Assembly (NCBI GenBank): GCA_034766995.1
Contig: CM068315.1
Span: forward strand, 52,318,162-52,382,161
Source of the DNA: Acanthacorydalis orientalis
Taxonomy: Eukaryota; Arthropoda; Insecta; Megaloptera; Corydalidae
DNA: 64,000 nucleotides
Direction: 5' to 3'
Of the stretch, positions 13,075-25,813 are shown one piece after another. The notes beneath the pieces are model-generated. The model was not told the DNA's origin and did not search any database. It saw only the letters and a program-made list of their open reading frames with translations. Both the position numbers and the translations under genes were made by a program. Numbering within the stretch: the stretch's first letter is position 1; each line of letters starts with the position of its first letter.

Positions 13075-14115
13075 TAATATATAAAGAAATATTTTTCTCT
13101 TAGTAAATAATTCAATTTTTATTCATATTTTTGATAAATATTTAATATATTTGAACTTAAATCAAAATATTTATAGGTATTTGTATATTTAATTCGTAAT
13201 CATTTGATGAAGTTGAATACATAAATTTCTATTTATTTATAAAACGAATAAAATTACTTTTTTATCCCCTCAATTCAATACAGTTTCTATTTACTCAATC
13301 AAATGCTTTATTTATTTATTTTTGTGTGAACATTGGACGAGTATTCTAAAACAAATTCAATGTAAAACTGTAAATTTATTTTTAAATTTTTCTTTTTTAA
13401 ATTGGTATTTATTTGGTAATACGAGAGAAATGTATGATATTTTTTAATGAAAATTACTAACAACTTATGGTTTGTAAGAACAATTTTTACAATAAATAAT
13501 TAATGTTCTATTTTTCACCAATGATATTTATAGAATTATGAGCATAAAACACAAAATACAAAAGAACACAAAATAATAATAGTTTTTAAATTTTAAATTA
13601 ATATATTTTTCATTATAATAGAAAAAATCAAATTTATATATTTATAAAAACTCTGTATTGACATAAATATTAGTTTATATATAAGTTGTTTATAGTTAGA
13701 ATGGTTTTACCCAGAGATTTAACATTTTCTATTATTGTTGAATCTGATTGTTTTATAAACCCTTTTTAATTTTCTACGGATTAATTCCATTCATATTTAA
13801 TAAATATGGAGTTGAATAACAATTTATTAATCATTTTGTTGTTTAAGATACTATTTTTCATTCATATTTAAAGTTTAAGTAAAAATATTATTATGAATAA
13901 TATATTTTTCCTTATATAAAATATAAAATCGAATATTTGAATAAAAATTAAGTTGTAAATATGACAAGTAATTAAAAATTATAAAAGAAAAAAGTGATTT
14001 ATTTGACATTTGTTCAATTTAAAAAAAAATAATTAAGATATATATATATATATAATATTAATGAATCATTAATGAATATATATATTAATGAATCATATTA
14101 TTTTTATAAAAATCC

Positions 14116-14119
<4 letters not shown>

Positions 14120-14172
<53 letters not shown>
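14120..14172. repeat. (TA)n microsatellite
   Basis: Uninterrupted (AT)n of about 53 bases, one of the longest pure tracts in the window. Confidence 0.95.
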
Positions 14173-14174
<2 letters not shown>

Positions 14175-14314
14175 CAAGTTAGAATCTCTATGGAATATTG
14201 TTTTTTATTTTATTTTTATTCTAAAATTCTATTCAATTTCATAGTGAATTATATTGAAAAATAAATAATTTCTTGTAAATTTTTGTTTATAAAAAAATAT
14301 TGGCGTTGAAATTG

Positions 14315-14358
<44 letters not shown>

Positions 14359-14744
14359 ATCCTAATGATTGTGAGAGTTTTAAGAGAAACATTTGTTGTG
14401 ATTAAACTCATAAAGAGTATTTGATCAGTAAAACTTAATATTTTAAATTAACGAAGGGAATTACGCTACATCTTGAAAACGTAAATATCAATAAAGCAGC
14501 CATCGAAACTATATAATTACACAGTTAACAATCGTTCGATGTCGTTGGTTTTAAACTGCGTATATATTGAACATTAACACTCTTGTCTCGATTTCAATTA
14601 AACTGCAAGCGAGAAGAAAGTACACAGACCGACGAAACAATATATTCTGTATTTATTGTTTGCCAGATACGAATCGCTTTAATTGGCATGTGAAATGAAA
14701 ACAAATATTTGTTCTTTGATGATTGTGTACTGCGCTTGTTCTTA

Positions 14745-15030
14745 ATTGGCAATTTGATGTACGCAGTGGGACAGAGATAGTGACGCGTCGCCTCGAGCAA
14801 AGTATGTTTCTGTCACTTATCGCTGCTCTTTTCCGTCATTTGCCATCTTTTGCCACCCCACTTGCGTCGTCAGCGGCGACGTGTGAACGCGCGGCCCGGA
14901 TGAAAGTTCGACGATGAAACGTGAACTCCGACACACGTGCTTAGTCAAGCATCAGACCATTACGGATCTGGGTGACGACGCTTCTCTGTCTACAACCAAC
15001 CAACTTCTAAGAGAGAATCGACGTTCGTGT
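14745..15030 (+). promoter_or_regulatory. CpG-dense island, possible promoter or 5' exon
   Basis: This is the strongest GC/CpG island in the window, including GCGTCGTCAGCGGCGACGTG and GAACGCGCGGCCCGG (about 14864-14899). It lies between long AT-rich flanks. Overlapping plus-strand frames of 64 (14723-14917) and 78 (14914-15150) codons cross it. The downstream one starts ATGAAACGTGAACTCCG. Neither protein has a recognisable domain, and I cannot fix a transcription start or splice donor. A host gene promoter or first exon is the simplest reading; an old transposon is the alternative. The strand is a guess from the open frames. Confidence 0.3.
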
Positions 15031-15309
15031 TTTGTTTCAATTCTGCGAAGTGATTTTCTTCTGTTTCTTAGAAACTCAACTACTTTTATCGTATTTTTCG
15101 ATTTGAAATGTTTTTATTTTGGGCTCGCAGACGATTTGAAAAGCACGTGAGATCATTACATATGTATTTTCCATTTTTTTATTTCGTTTTCTTCTCGTTT
15201 GAAGGTACTTTTTGTAATCCAAAAGAGTTACTTAAAAAAATTAGTTTTTCTAAAATTCTACAAATAAAAAAAATTCTATTCTTTTCAAGATTAAAATTAC
15301 GCTAAGGCT

Positions 15310-16080
15310 ATTTATTTTCTACTTATATATATATATATATATATAACTGTTTAATTTAATTAATCATTATCTCAGTTTTTCGTACTATAAAATTTCACAT
15401 AAATAACAACTTAATAACATTTTAAAAATAAAAACTTGGATTTAATTTCATGCATAAATAATGGTTTTAAAATTAATGTATTATAAAAAGAAATAATGTG
15501 TAACAGATAATATTGTTTCTTATAAATTTGGATAAATGAAAAATAAAAATAAGTTACACTTTTTAACGCGTTTCATTGTCTATATGATACAAAGACTAAA
15601 CGGCAATGTCAAATACTGTAATCCGTGACTCATTTATGAAAATTTCTTAAAGTGCAAGTATTTTATTAAGTATTACAATTTAATTTACAATTAGATTCTC
15701 AACACTTCGTCACAATAATCACAAGTTTATCTTAATCGCAGATTGAAGAATTACATGTGATTAAATCACTCAGGTATTGAATTCCAAGAAGCACTATAGT
15801 ACATAAAACTATTAGATAAAAGTATTAGAATGTTTTATAAGATTTTACATATATATATATATATATACATATATACTGTACATCTCAGCGTATAGAACGC
15901 CCATACACATAAGACGGAGTTGAATTTAAAAGGACTTTTTTTCAATTTTTTTGTATACTGGTGATACAAAACGTTTGATAATAATAAAATAGTTTTAGTA
16001 CATAGATTCCTAAATGGGAAATTCCAATGGTATACAATGTTATGTAAGCTAATAAAATATTTACTTCTCTATTTATTTGC
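15310..16080. other. AT-rich non-coding DNA
   Basis: No supported gene. (TA)n lies at about 15325-15346 and 15849-15877. The part just upstream of 16080 may belong to the decayed mariner copy that follows, but shows no readable transposase. Confidence 0.55.
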
Positions 16081-16084
16081 TATT

Positions 16085-16320
16085 TAAAGGAGACGCTGTC
16101 CCCATATGCTGGACTGTAAAGTTTTAACACTTCCATCATATACACCCGATATTGCGCCATCGTATTATCATTTGTTTAGATCTGTGGAACATTTCGTCAA
16201 AAATAAAACGTTTTGAAATATCAGTTATGTGCGAGTTCACCTCGGACCACATTTTTCATCACAACCAGCATATTTTTATATGACAGACACTGAAAACTTA
16301 CAGAATAAATGGCAAAATAA
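16085..16320 (+). pseudogene. mariner transposase C-terminal fragment
   Basis: Plus-strand frames give SYTPDIAPSYYHLFRSVEHF, matching the mariner C-terminal block YSPDLAPSDYHLFRSLQHHL. They are followed in another frame by FSSQPAYFYMTDTENLQNKW, matching the terminal FFASKPAQFYRDGIEKLPERW. The third acidic catalytic residue of the DD34D triad, in APSD, is Tyr here (APSYY), and there is a stop after KNKTF. The upstream catalytic domain and both termini are missing or unreadable. The C-terminal wording resembles the mauritiana-like branch and differs from the other two mariner types in this window. Confidence 0.75.
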
Positions 16321-16769
16321 ATGGCAAATATATATATATATATATATAATATAGCGCATGTAGTTTTCTCAAATAGTCATATTAAACACTCTTATTAAAT
16401 TATAGATTGACTAATTTGTATTTTTATGAATAAACTCCGTTAATCGTTCTTTTGCTTAAAAACTAATAAAAATTTTTCATAGTAAACGAAAATCCAAATA
16501 TGTTAATATGATTCGGAAATAAAGTAAATATATATATATATATATATATTTATAATAAAAGTAAAAAAAATATTATATTTATTTTACAAACAAAAATCAT
16601 AAATACTTATTTCGATGATTATTTTTTGAATTATTGCTAAATATTTAATAACCGTTGTAATGGATTTTTCAAAAATTAAAGTATATTTTATATCAATTTA
16701 ATTGTAAAAGCGTATATTTATTTGAATAGAAAATATATCACCTTAATTAAAACATACATACGCACATAA

Positions 16770-16771
<2 letters not shown>

Positions 16772-16834
<63 letters not shown>
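16772..16834. repeat. (TA)n microsatellite with one CA interruption
   Basis: A long (TA)n split by a single ACA step at about 16808. Confidence 0.95.
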
Positions 16835-17420
16835 AATGCATTTATTTGCATGTTTCATTACGTATATGTAGTTGACAAAAACTTTATGAAAATAATTCTG
16901 GTATATATCTCAATAAATGTCAAATAATGTACTAGTCCGCTATACATATCACATGACAGAATATTTGTCATATAAAATGGCATGAATTTAATTATTTTTG
17001 TTTGTTTGGAAGATTGAAAAGTTAGGAGTCTCGAAAGTTGTAAAATTCACATTATATCATTGAATATTTGAATAAAAATATTTTTATTGTAAAACAATCT
17101 TTTTCTTTTCAGACAGATTCAATCTAGTTTTATATATTTTGAAATTCAGGCCAGAAACATATATTTTAATGATCGATTATTTTATTCACTATACTATTAA
17201 ATTATCAATAAATAGACTAAAACAAGATATATTACATTTTTAATGTATTAGATAATTCTTTTTAGGTTTCAATTTAAAGCCTAAAAATGGGTTCTAAAAA
17301 CTTCTCTCCATACTTGTTATTTTATTAAAGAGCATGTATATATTTATGTTAAAAAGTAAAAATTCTTTAAAGATTAATAGTTTTTTAAGAAAAACATTTC
17401 ATGCAATTTTGTATATTTAC

Positions 17421-17460
<40 letters not shown>

Positions 17461-17883
17461 GTATGTTGTGTACGTGTGAGTATATAATGACTTGTTTATA
17501 TACACAACTACACTGTATAACTAACTTTGCCATACATATAGATATTTGATGTATGAATGATGGCTATTGTTATCAAACAATAAATTAGTTTCTAACATTA
17601 TCGCTAAATAATTTCAGTAAAGGCACTACACCGCTATCACAATTGATTTGATGTTTCCATCTATTGAAATATCTCTTTTGTATATGCCCCTACATACGTT
17701 TGACATTCTATTTACAAAAGCCAACATTTCCGTTTAGAACAATTACACAAATCTATACTGGATTTTTTTATTGGTTAGTTATAATATCAAATTTAAAATA
17801 ATTTCGAAAAATGAAGTACAAAATATCAAGTATACTTTTTTGAAACATGTATAATTTATGACATTTATTATTCGCAAACAAAC

Positions 17884-17884
<1 letters not shown>

Positions 17885-17938
<54 letters not shown>
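17885..17938. repeat. Compound (TA)n-(TG)n microsatellite
   Basis: (TA)n of about 44 bases changes into (TG)n at its right end. This mirrors the CA caps found on the left of other tracts. Confidence 0.95.
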
Positions 17939-18140
17939 ATTGAAAATAATATAAAAAAATGGTATGTAATTTCCGTATTTGATTTATAAGAAATAAAGTT
18001 TTTGAAAATGATGTTGACTGTCTTGTAAAATACAAATGTATTTTCTGGACTTGCTTGGTATTCTAAACATCTTCAATATTTATTTAAAATACGAATACTT
18101 CATTGAATACTGATTTTCTCCATCTTAGAAAACAAACATA

Positions 18141-18187
<47 letters not shown>

Positions 18188-19185
18188 AATCAATGTTCAA
18201 TAAAATAACTTAATTTAAAATAATATTAAAACTATGTTCTTACTAAGTTTATAATTACTGTTTAACTTTTATTAGAGTAAAATACGTAAAATATTACAAA
18301 TATATATATATATATACGTTTAATTAAAATTTATTGAAATATAAAATTACTAACATTTTATAAATGCAATAAATTAAAAACACACATAAGTATACGTTAG
18401 CTAATTTGATAATGATGTTAGTTTATTAAATTTAAAATATTGGTTTAGAAGCTTTTGAACGTACAGAAAGGATAATTTACTTATGTTAATTGAATATTAT
18501 GTAAATAAAATGGATAGTGAATATATATTTAGACTAATAAGTAGTAGTAAAAATTAGGTTCAATTTATATTAAATTTGCTGTATAATGTATGAGAAATCA
18601 GGTTTTTGTATATTATGTTGATAATATATTATTAATTAATAATTTTATTTAATATATAAAATTTAAATAAAATACTTAAGAGATAAACTCTGTGTTTCAT
18701 TTCTTTTAATAATATTACAGAGTTATTACAAAACCAGTATTAACTGCCGGCTAATTTAAATATTTATTCTTTTTTAATTATCAGATTGCTACCTGTGTGA
18801 ACAAATTTTCAATAAAATCGATTATATACTTTAATGAAAATTGTATGTTTTCATGAATATGATATAATTGTTGGCTTAACTAATTAATTGGAAAATTAAT
18901 GATTATTGAATGTTTGCTGATTTTGAGTTTTCTTACATTAATATTTACTTTATTCCGCTCAATTCAATTTTTAAATTCGAAATTTGTTTTTTTAGTACAT
19001 TATACTCAAAAAATATTTTTTGAAGTTAAAATTTAATAATATATTGAAAATTTTTTTATATATATTAAAATAGAACCAATTTTTTAAGAGAAAACAGAAT
19101 AAAAAAAATTGTTAAATGTATCAGCTTGTATAAATACAGTATCGATTTATAGTAACATATTTTATATTTACTTATATTTACTTCA

Positions 19186-19191
<6 letters not shown>

Positions 19192-19236
<45 letters not shown>
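19192..19236. repeat. (TA)n microsatellite
   Basis: Uninterrupted (TA)n of about 45 bases. Confidence 0.95.
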
Positions 19237-19238
<2 letters not shown>

Positions 19239-20382
19239 GTTTTCCTAAGTTTATTACCAGCTTAATAAAATTTTAACTAAATATTTTCAATAATCATATT
19301 ACCTTCAATCTTCAATTATATTAAACATTACTTTTTCTCGCCACGATTTATTTTTTTTTTAATTAAACAATCAAGTTTTTTTTCACAAACTACAATTTTA
19401 TTTTGTTTATAATATCATTTCGATGGAAATGTCATGATCATCATCAGAGCTCGACACAAAACATTAGATTTTTTACATCTATAAATACAGATTTTTCTAT
19501 ATCTTAGAAATTTTAATATTATCTATAAATGAGTTTATGTATTATGATGGTATTAATCAATTAGTTAGTGATTAATTGATTAGAAAAAAAATACATAGTT
19601 CATGGAGAATAAAAGTTTATTTATGAAAATAAATTTATTCGCAATTTCAAAAGACTATTACTCTAAATAAAATTATCTATGTGGAAAAAACATATTAAAA
19701 TGTCGTCATTGAATGTATAGTAGTGTACAAAACCATCTTCCTTTTAAATATTAATTCAGTTTCTATAATATTACAAAATTCACCTGATTAAGGATATTTT
19801 AACAAAGATGTTGATGTTACTAAATTATTCGCAGTAAAATAAACGTTCAGAATTATAATCAGGACTAAATTAATTTTCACCAAATAATTCTTACTCTTTA
19901 TTACTAAAAAAAAATATAAAAATGTACAATAATAAATTATTGTTCATTTTTGATGAGTATTTTGATGGACATTACGAAAAACAAAATGACAGTATTACCA
20001 TCGAAATGTGCTTGTATATATCATATTTTAAAATGATAAATAATCAATATTTGCACATTTTCAACAGAAAAGTCTTCTTGTGGATGTAAAAAGTGAAAAT
20101 TCGTTTTCGAAACAAAATAAATCATTTTGAAGAGAATATCCTTTTATTACTTATAAATTATTTAAGACAAGAAATTATTAACATAATGGATACTTAATTT
20201 ATATATTGTTATGATATGTTCATAATATTATGAGTCCATATTTTTTGAATAACTCGTTAATTAAAACAACCATTGTATTTACATAGTTTCTAAAAATTAT
20301 AGAAATTTATTAAAATAAACTCCATTTAAATATATTTGTTTTTATATTGTTATAACAGCAATTAATGTTTAATTTTTTATAT

Positions 20383-20398
20383 TGACAGTTAACTGTCA
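20383..20398. repeat. 16-bp perfect palindrome
   Basis: TGACAGTTAACTGTCA is its own reverse complement. A dimeric DNA-binding protein site is possible but unproven. Confidence 0.7.
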
Positions 20399-20408
20399 TT
20401 GTTTTAAA

Positions 20409-20433
20409 TATGCATTTTATAAGCGAATGCATA
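20409..20433. repeat. Inverted repeat, 8-bp arms
   Basis: TATGCATT (20409-20416) and AATGCATA (20426-20433) flank a 9-base loop. It lies 11 bases after the palindrome at 20383. Confidence 0.65.
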
Positions 20434-21398
20434 ATATTTAAAAAATATGCTTCAAATATTATGATTAATATATATATATATATATATATATTACTTATAT
20501 CACTTATTATATATATATATCACTTAAATGAAGTATAATATATTGTTAATAAAACTAATGATGATTAATTCATAAATAATTGCGTGCTAGAACGAGAAAG
20601 AACGAATTTAAAAAATGAGTTGCTATAAATACATACAGAAACATTTCTTCAAATTACACATAGGTAATTGAAACTAATGTTAGATAATATTTTCTTATTG
20701 AATACATTTTCATTACACATATATGCAATTTTTCTATATAAACTATTATTCTATTATATGTACTTTGTTAAAAATACAAGAAAATCGTACAAAAAAGATA
20801 ATTGTTTCGTGCACAATTAGAAGCAAACAAATTATAGTGCCGTTGAGAAATGCTCAATAAAGACTTTCTTTTATAACAGGTTTCCGTTCTTTTTTTTTGT
20901 TCCTAGAGAATGGCGTACTATATCTCGATTGTAGCTCACAAATCACAATATACAAACGCGACTATCCTCTCATGGTTGTAAATAATACTTCACTTTTGTT
21001 AATGCTCAGATGATACATTGCACGATAATATATATGTATCTCTCTCGTTTTTGATAAATTGGTATTGTTTTATACGATCAAATTCCTAGTATGTATCGAT
21101 TTACATATACATTCTGATATTATAAGAAGAATATTAATAAGAAAATTGTGGCTGTGCTGTGAGCATTATTTTAGTTAGTATTGTAGATTGCAGAAGATTA
21201 AATATGAATTAAAAAAATATAGTGGAAGTCAAATATTGAAATCAGTTCTATAAATTACATGAATATCTTGTCTGTGTAATTTTACTCATACATTTATTTT
21301 AAATGATTTTTTTTAAGAGGAAATTATATTCGACTCTTTTTTTTAAATTAAATATCAAGCAATGTAATCTTTTGCTTATTAATTGATTGTCAGTAAAT

Positions 21399-21401
<3 letters not shown>

Positions 21402-21433
<32 letters not shown>
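21402..21433. repeat. (TA)n microsatellite at the 5' side of a LINE fragment
   Basis: (TA)n ends exactly where RTE-derived sequence begins. Confidence 0.95.
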
Positions 21434-21435
<2 letters not shown>

Positions 21436-21575
21436 AATGAACAGATGGGATAAGGATATTAAAAACTTTATTGGAAAACTGTGGAAAAGAGAGGCACTGA
21501 ATCGAACAAAATGGAAAGTCATGGAAGAGGCCTTTATCCAGCAGTGGATTGACAGGGGCTGATGATGATGATGAT
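21434..21575 (+). mobile_element. RTE-type LINE 3' end, severely 5'-truncated
   Basis: The plus strand at 21443-21562 reads 39 intact codons including RWDKDIKNFIGKLWKREAL and KWKVMEEAFIQQW, then a stop. This is the characteristic RTE C-terminus. It is followed by a (GAT)5 tail (21561-21575). The nucleotide sequence is recognisably the same family as the relic at 4617-5535; for example both contain a match to ACAAAATGGAAA and TCATGGAAGAGG. This copy is the less decayed of the two. It is flanked on both sides by (TA)n, suggesting insertion into, or seeding of, a TA tract. The minus-strand frame across it is a shadow. Confidence 0.85.
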
Positions 21576-21591
21576 ATATATATATATATTC
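21561..21591. repeat. (GAT)5 tail followed by (TA)n
   Basis: GATGATGATGATGAT is the simple-repeat tail typical of RTE 3' ends and continues directly into (TA)n. Confidence 0.95.
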
Positions 21592-21769
21592 GATTATGCC
21601 ATGCTTGTTCTTCATCTCATTAAAGCCCATTAGAAAATAATTTATAAGCAAAGTAAACCATAATACAGCATATCACAAAGTACTTTCAAACATAAAACCA
21701 TAATTACATCACCTTATGGGCGTTGATTAAACACGTATTTATGACATTATTACATTATAAATACGCATT

Positions 21770-22100
21770 TGCACGTCGGAAATGTTTAGCTGACGAAACT
21801 CTTTGTTGTATCGTAACTCCCGAATCCGTAACTAACTGACGGTCGTTACATACCACGTCTCCATTTTAACAACATGACTGTACATGCTGTAACGGTGTTT
21901 GAATTATCTCTAAGGCGACTAAACGTCTCAGAAGTTGTGAACTGTTGTTCACAGGCATTTCATAATAGAAGCAAATCGGTGTCATGTGAATACTTTCACA
22001 CTACCTCTGTTACATTATCACAGCTTAATGCTTTCTCTACAAAAATAGGTCAAACAAAATATTATGTAAACTTTCAAGTTGTGGGTAGTAGATGTACGTA
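21770..22100. other. Balanced-composition block with a 75-codon frame, unassigned
   Basis: The block holds a plus-strand open frame at 21874-22101 that starts MTVHAVTVFELSLRRLN. I recognise no domain, signal peptide or family. It may be an exon, a regulatory block or chance, and is below the level at which I would call a gene. Confidence 0.25.
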
Positions 22101-22318
22101 AAATATTTAGACTGTTTCAAATTTAATTTGGATAGTTTTATTTAGAAGCACGCTTTTATTTATGTGGCTGGGAATGTCGTATAACAAGGAAAAGTACTTC
22201 TGGGAATAGTTTCGTTTGTGGATTGTTAAAGAACTCCAATTAAATCAAACTATTAATTAACTCATTTACTGACACTTTTTTATATTAGAACATTGCGTAA
22301 GCTTCGCAGATTATAAAC

Positions 22319-22408
22319 AATTTATTTTACTTGTAAATTTAATACAAAAATGTAAATTTAAACAATTTATTTTACTTGTATAATAATTTATTTTACTTGT
22401 AAATTTTA
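22319..22408. repeat. Three-copy short direct repeat
   Basis: AATTTATTTTACTTGTA occurs three times (from 22319, 22363 and 22385) with unequal spacers, two copies continuing into AATTT. Confidence 0.85.
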
Positions 22409-22507
22409 CTCTTATTTTACATTCATATTCGCCAATTTAAATATTCATATTTCGTCTGTTTTTCTAAATAATCTATGTAATTTGTTAGTTTAAACATTCA
22501 CCTTTAT

Positions 22508-22513
<6 letters not shown>

Positions 22514-22552
<39 letters not shown>

Positions 22553-22577
22553 CCAGCAATTATGAGAGTGGATTGAA

Positions 22578-22621
<44 letters not shown>

Positions 22622-22631
22622 CTCATCATTA

Positions 22632-22680
<49 letters not shown>
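22514..22680. repeat. Cluster of three (TA)n tracts
   Basis: (TA)n at about 22514-22549, 22580-22619 and 22635-22681 is separated by short unique spacers. ATTACT(C/T)AT follows the second tract and recurs after the third, so the tract plus its right flank appears duplicated. Confidence 0.9.
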
Positions 22681-22682
<2 letters not shown>

Positions 22683-23505
22683 CTTATTCCGTATGAAAAG
22701 CTAATATACAGCAATTTATTTTATATCTATTTATATCTATTTATAAAAATATATATCTATTTATAAAAATATTTTTAATAAATTTCAACAATGAATATTT
22801 TTTACTTAAACAAATTTAAATCGTGGATTTGTTAAATGTTAATCTGATTTTTTTTATAAAAAAAAAACGAAATGTTAATTATAATTTAAATAAACTTAAT
22901 ATCCGACTTTTAATAAACAAAAGTGTTGAAAAATCGAAATATAAAATTATTCCTTACTAAATAAACAATAATTGAAAGCAAAATTTAAGTAAAAAATTTT
23001 ATAAACAAAAATTAACCGTTTTAAATGTTTAATCCTTATTAATGTGTATTAGAAAATGTTTATAAAATTTTAATTCAATTAATATGTAACATGAACATTT
23101 ATCAGTTATTTAAAGATAAACACCAGTAAAGTTAATTTGTCAACAACTATTTACATATATATGTATACATTTATATACTTAATAATTATATATGTGTTAG
23201 AAATAAAAAATATATATATACAGATACTCGTACATAAACATTTCTTTTTTTGAATATAAATCTATCAAGATACATATTAACAAACCCCATGTATGGTATT
23301 CGCACAAAATTGAATTTTATATTCACAGAGAAGCGCAGGGAGAAAGAGAGAGAGAGAAAGACTTGAGAAGTAAATCAATCAATTGAACGTCAAAATTTAT
23401 TCTTACTCCAAAACTATATGAAAATTGAATTTCTGATCGTTTGAAGATATGAATTTAGCAATGTCATGAATTTCCTTGAATACCATTTTCTAACACATTG
23501 TAAAT

Positions 23506-23507
<2 letters not shown>

Positions 23508-23548
<41 letters not shown>

Positions 23549-23593
23549 TGTAATATATATGTATGTATATATATATATATATGTATATATATA

Positions 23594-23624
<31 letters not shown>
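23508..23624. repeat. Complex (TA)n tract with TGTA interruptions
   Basis: About 115 bases of (TA)n with several ATGTA and AATATA interruptions. Confidence 0.95.
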
Positions 23625-23627
<3 letters not shown>

Positions 23628-24670
23628 AAAAGAATATTTGTCTCCATTTCTTCTTTATACAGATAAAACTTCAGCGTTCTCATAAATTTGACTTAAGAAT
23701 TTATTTTTGAACATAGTACTTTTTACTCTCTAAATTTACATTTAGAAATTCAGTTCCTTAATAAAAGATACATAGAGATAAGTAGAGGCTGTGAATATAA
23801 AGTAAATGAACTAAAAGATATATTATTTTATGTATTTAGAAAGTTTAAAAATTTTTTGAAATAAATATTATATTGACAGAAGCTATTACATTAATAACCT
23901 TATAATTATAAGGAATATTAAAATATCTGCTTGCATTCGTACACAACGAATCCGTTTCATAAGACATACTCAATAATTTAGAGTACAAAATATTCACTGT
24001 TTAATATGTAATATACACAGTGGTGTTTTGATTATATCATTTTAAATATATCAAACACACGCAACGAAACGTAATTTGAAATATAAATATCTTGTTTGAA
24101 AGTATAATCAAAATATAATTTAATTTTCCGTATTTCAAGCAGCAACAGTATATATAATTAGATCGCTATTGAAAGCTTTAGAAATATGATTAGGAATTTA
24201 ATAATTTATTCATAATTTAATATTTAAAAAGTGATTTCCAGTATAAGCTCGTTCTCATGAAGACATCAAATTACGTCGAATAATATGAAATAAATATTAT
24301 TAAACACAACGTATTCTGTATAATTATTTCGAAATTAATTTATACTAATGGAATTTGAAACAGTGCCTGAAGCGATATGAAGCTTTATGCTCCAGTGAGT
24401 ATGAAATTCCAAGCACTTTGTATTAATTCCATAAAATGAAAATTACAAGGGTCACATAAAATTGCGATTGTAAATTAATCGTACACAATATATTAATGTA
24501 TAATTGTAATGCGATACCATATACTCTTGATGTCAATACATTATGTAAGTTCATGAATGTTCATCATAAATGGATGTACATCTACATTATAATGTCGTCT
24601 TCTTCAGTAGCAGTGACGAAACTTTATAAGATACTACTGCTCTATAGTACTCCCCATTGATATTTTATAT

Positions 24671-24713
<43 letters not shown>

Positions 24714-25781
24714 TTTACTACTACTAGAAAAAAATGTAAAAACTAATAAATTTCAAAAACTTTATTAAACTTTCTATGATCGAATCATGGAGGTCAAGTA
24801 TCAGTTCACTTATTTCAGAACGGTTTCATTTTCATCATAAATGATTTTCAACTGGATTTGGATTTTTGCAAAATTAATCTATATTTTTTACAATATTTTA
24901 AAACAAAACAGTAAAATGTGCTTCGAAATAATTAAAAATGAATTATAAAAAAGGAAACAAAGGCCATATGCCGCCTCCAAAAATCACACAGAGCAATAAA
25001 TAACAGATACGCAGGAAAAAAATTAAATAATAAACGTAACTATAAGATTTAAACCATGTTATTTACAAATACTAACTATGTAACATTATTATATATTCAA
25101 ATGTATTGAATATTTGGACCAAATTGTTTAAAATGTAGTGAGAATTGAACAAGTTTTACAGACATTAAGATTTAATTTACAATTCTTTATTATGCTAAAA
25201 AAGAGTTGTTTAAAATGATGATATTTAAAATATGATTTAATTAATTGGAATATCTTATTTAATCAAGATTGTTTTCTAAATTATTTTTATTTAAAAAACA
25301 TAATATGTAATGAAGTATTCTATGACTTCAAAATATTACAAATTTTGGTATTTAACAATCTACCATACTTATTATAATTAATTCTGTATAGAGAGGAATA
25401 AAATTTAATACACTAATAAATAAATACACACAATCATATATATATATATATATATATATAAATTTAAATCATGATGTTTTGACAAGAAAATCAACGAAAA
25501 ATTAATTCAAGAAAATTCGTACCGATAGCCTGTCTCATTTAAGTAATTCAGTTTCGAGACGTCAACAAAGTGCTTAGAATGAACATTTTGTTGAAAGAAC
25601 TAAGTGACAGCAGCACGTGACGTGTTAAGTTTTGCGAGAGAACTGCTGATGGTCATTGGCACAGAACTCTTAGGCAAGATCTTTTTAAACTAACTCAATT
25701 GTGTACGTGTTTTGTCATTTTATCACGCTTGTATTGATACAATTTCAACAATTGTTTGAGAATTTTCAATTAATATAAGCA

Positions 25782-25813
<32 letters not shown>

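Larger units (their letters stand above)
11050..14740. other. AT-rich non-coding DNA with microsatellites
   Basis: No supported gene. (TA)n lies at about 11360-11381, 11617-11631, 13030-13071, 14039-14053, 14120-14172 and 14320-14353. A somewhat more complex stretch at 11800-12180 contains a 69-codon minus-strand frame with no recognisable motif. Confidence 0.6.
16325..21400. other. AT-rich non-coding DNA with many microsatellites
   Basis: No supported gene. (TA)n tracts lie at about 16327-16350, 16529-16552, 16772-16834, 17424-17457, 17885-17928 (ending in TGTGTGTG), 18151-18181, 19192-19236, 20467-20491 and 20508-20520. Two palindromes lie near 20.4 kb. Confidence 0.6.

Noticed and set aside
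15144..15166. TGAGATCATTACATATG resembling the start of the bantam microRNA
   Set aside because: Only the seed region agrees. The rest of the mature sequence and a hairpin precursor are absent.
19435..19455. ATCATCATCAGAG resembling an RTE tail on the minus strand
   Set aside because: No RTE C-terminal coding sequence lies beside it, unlike the copies at 4617 and 21434.
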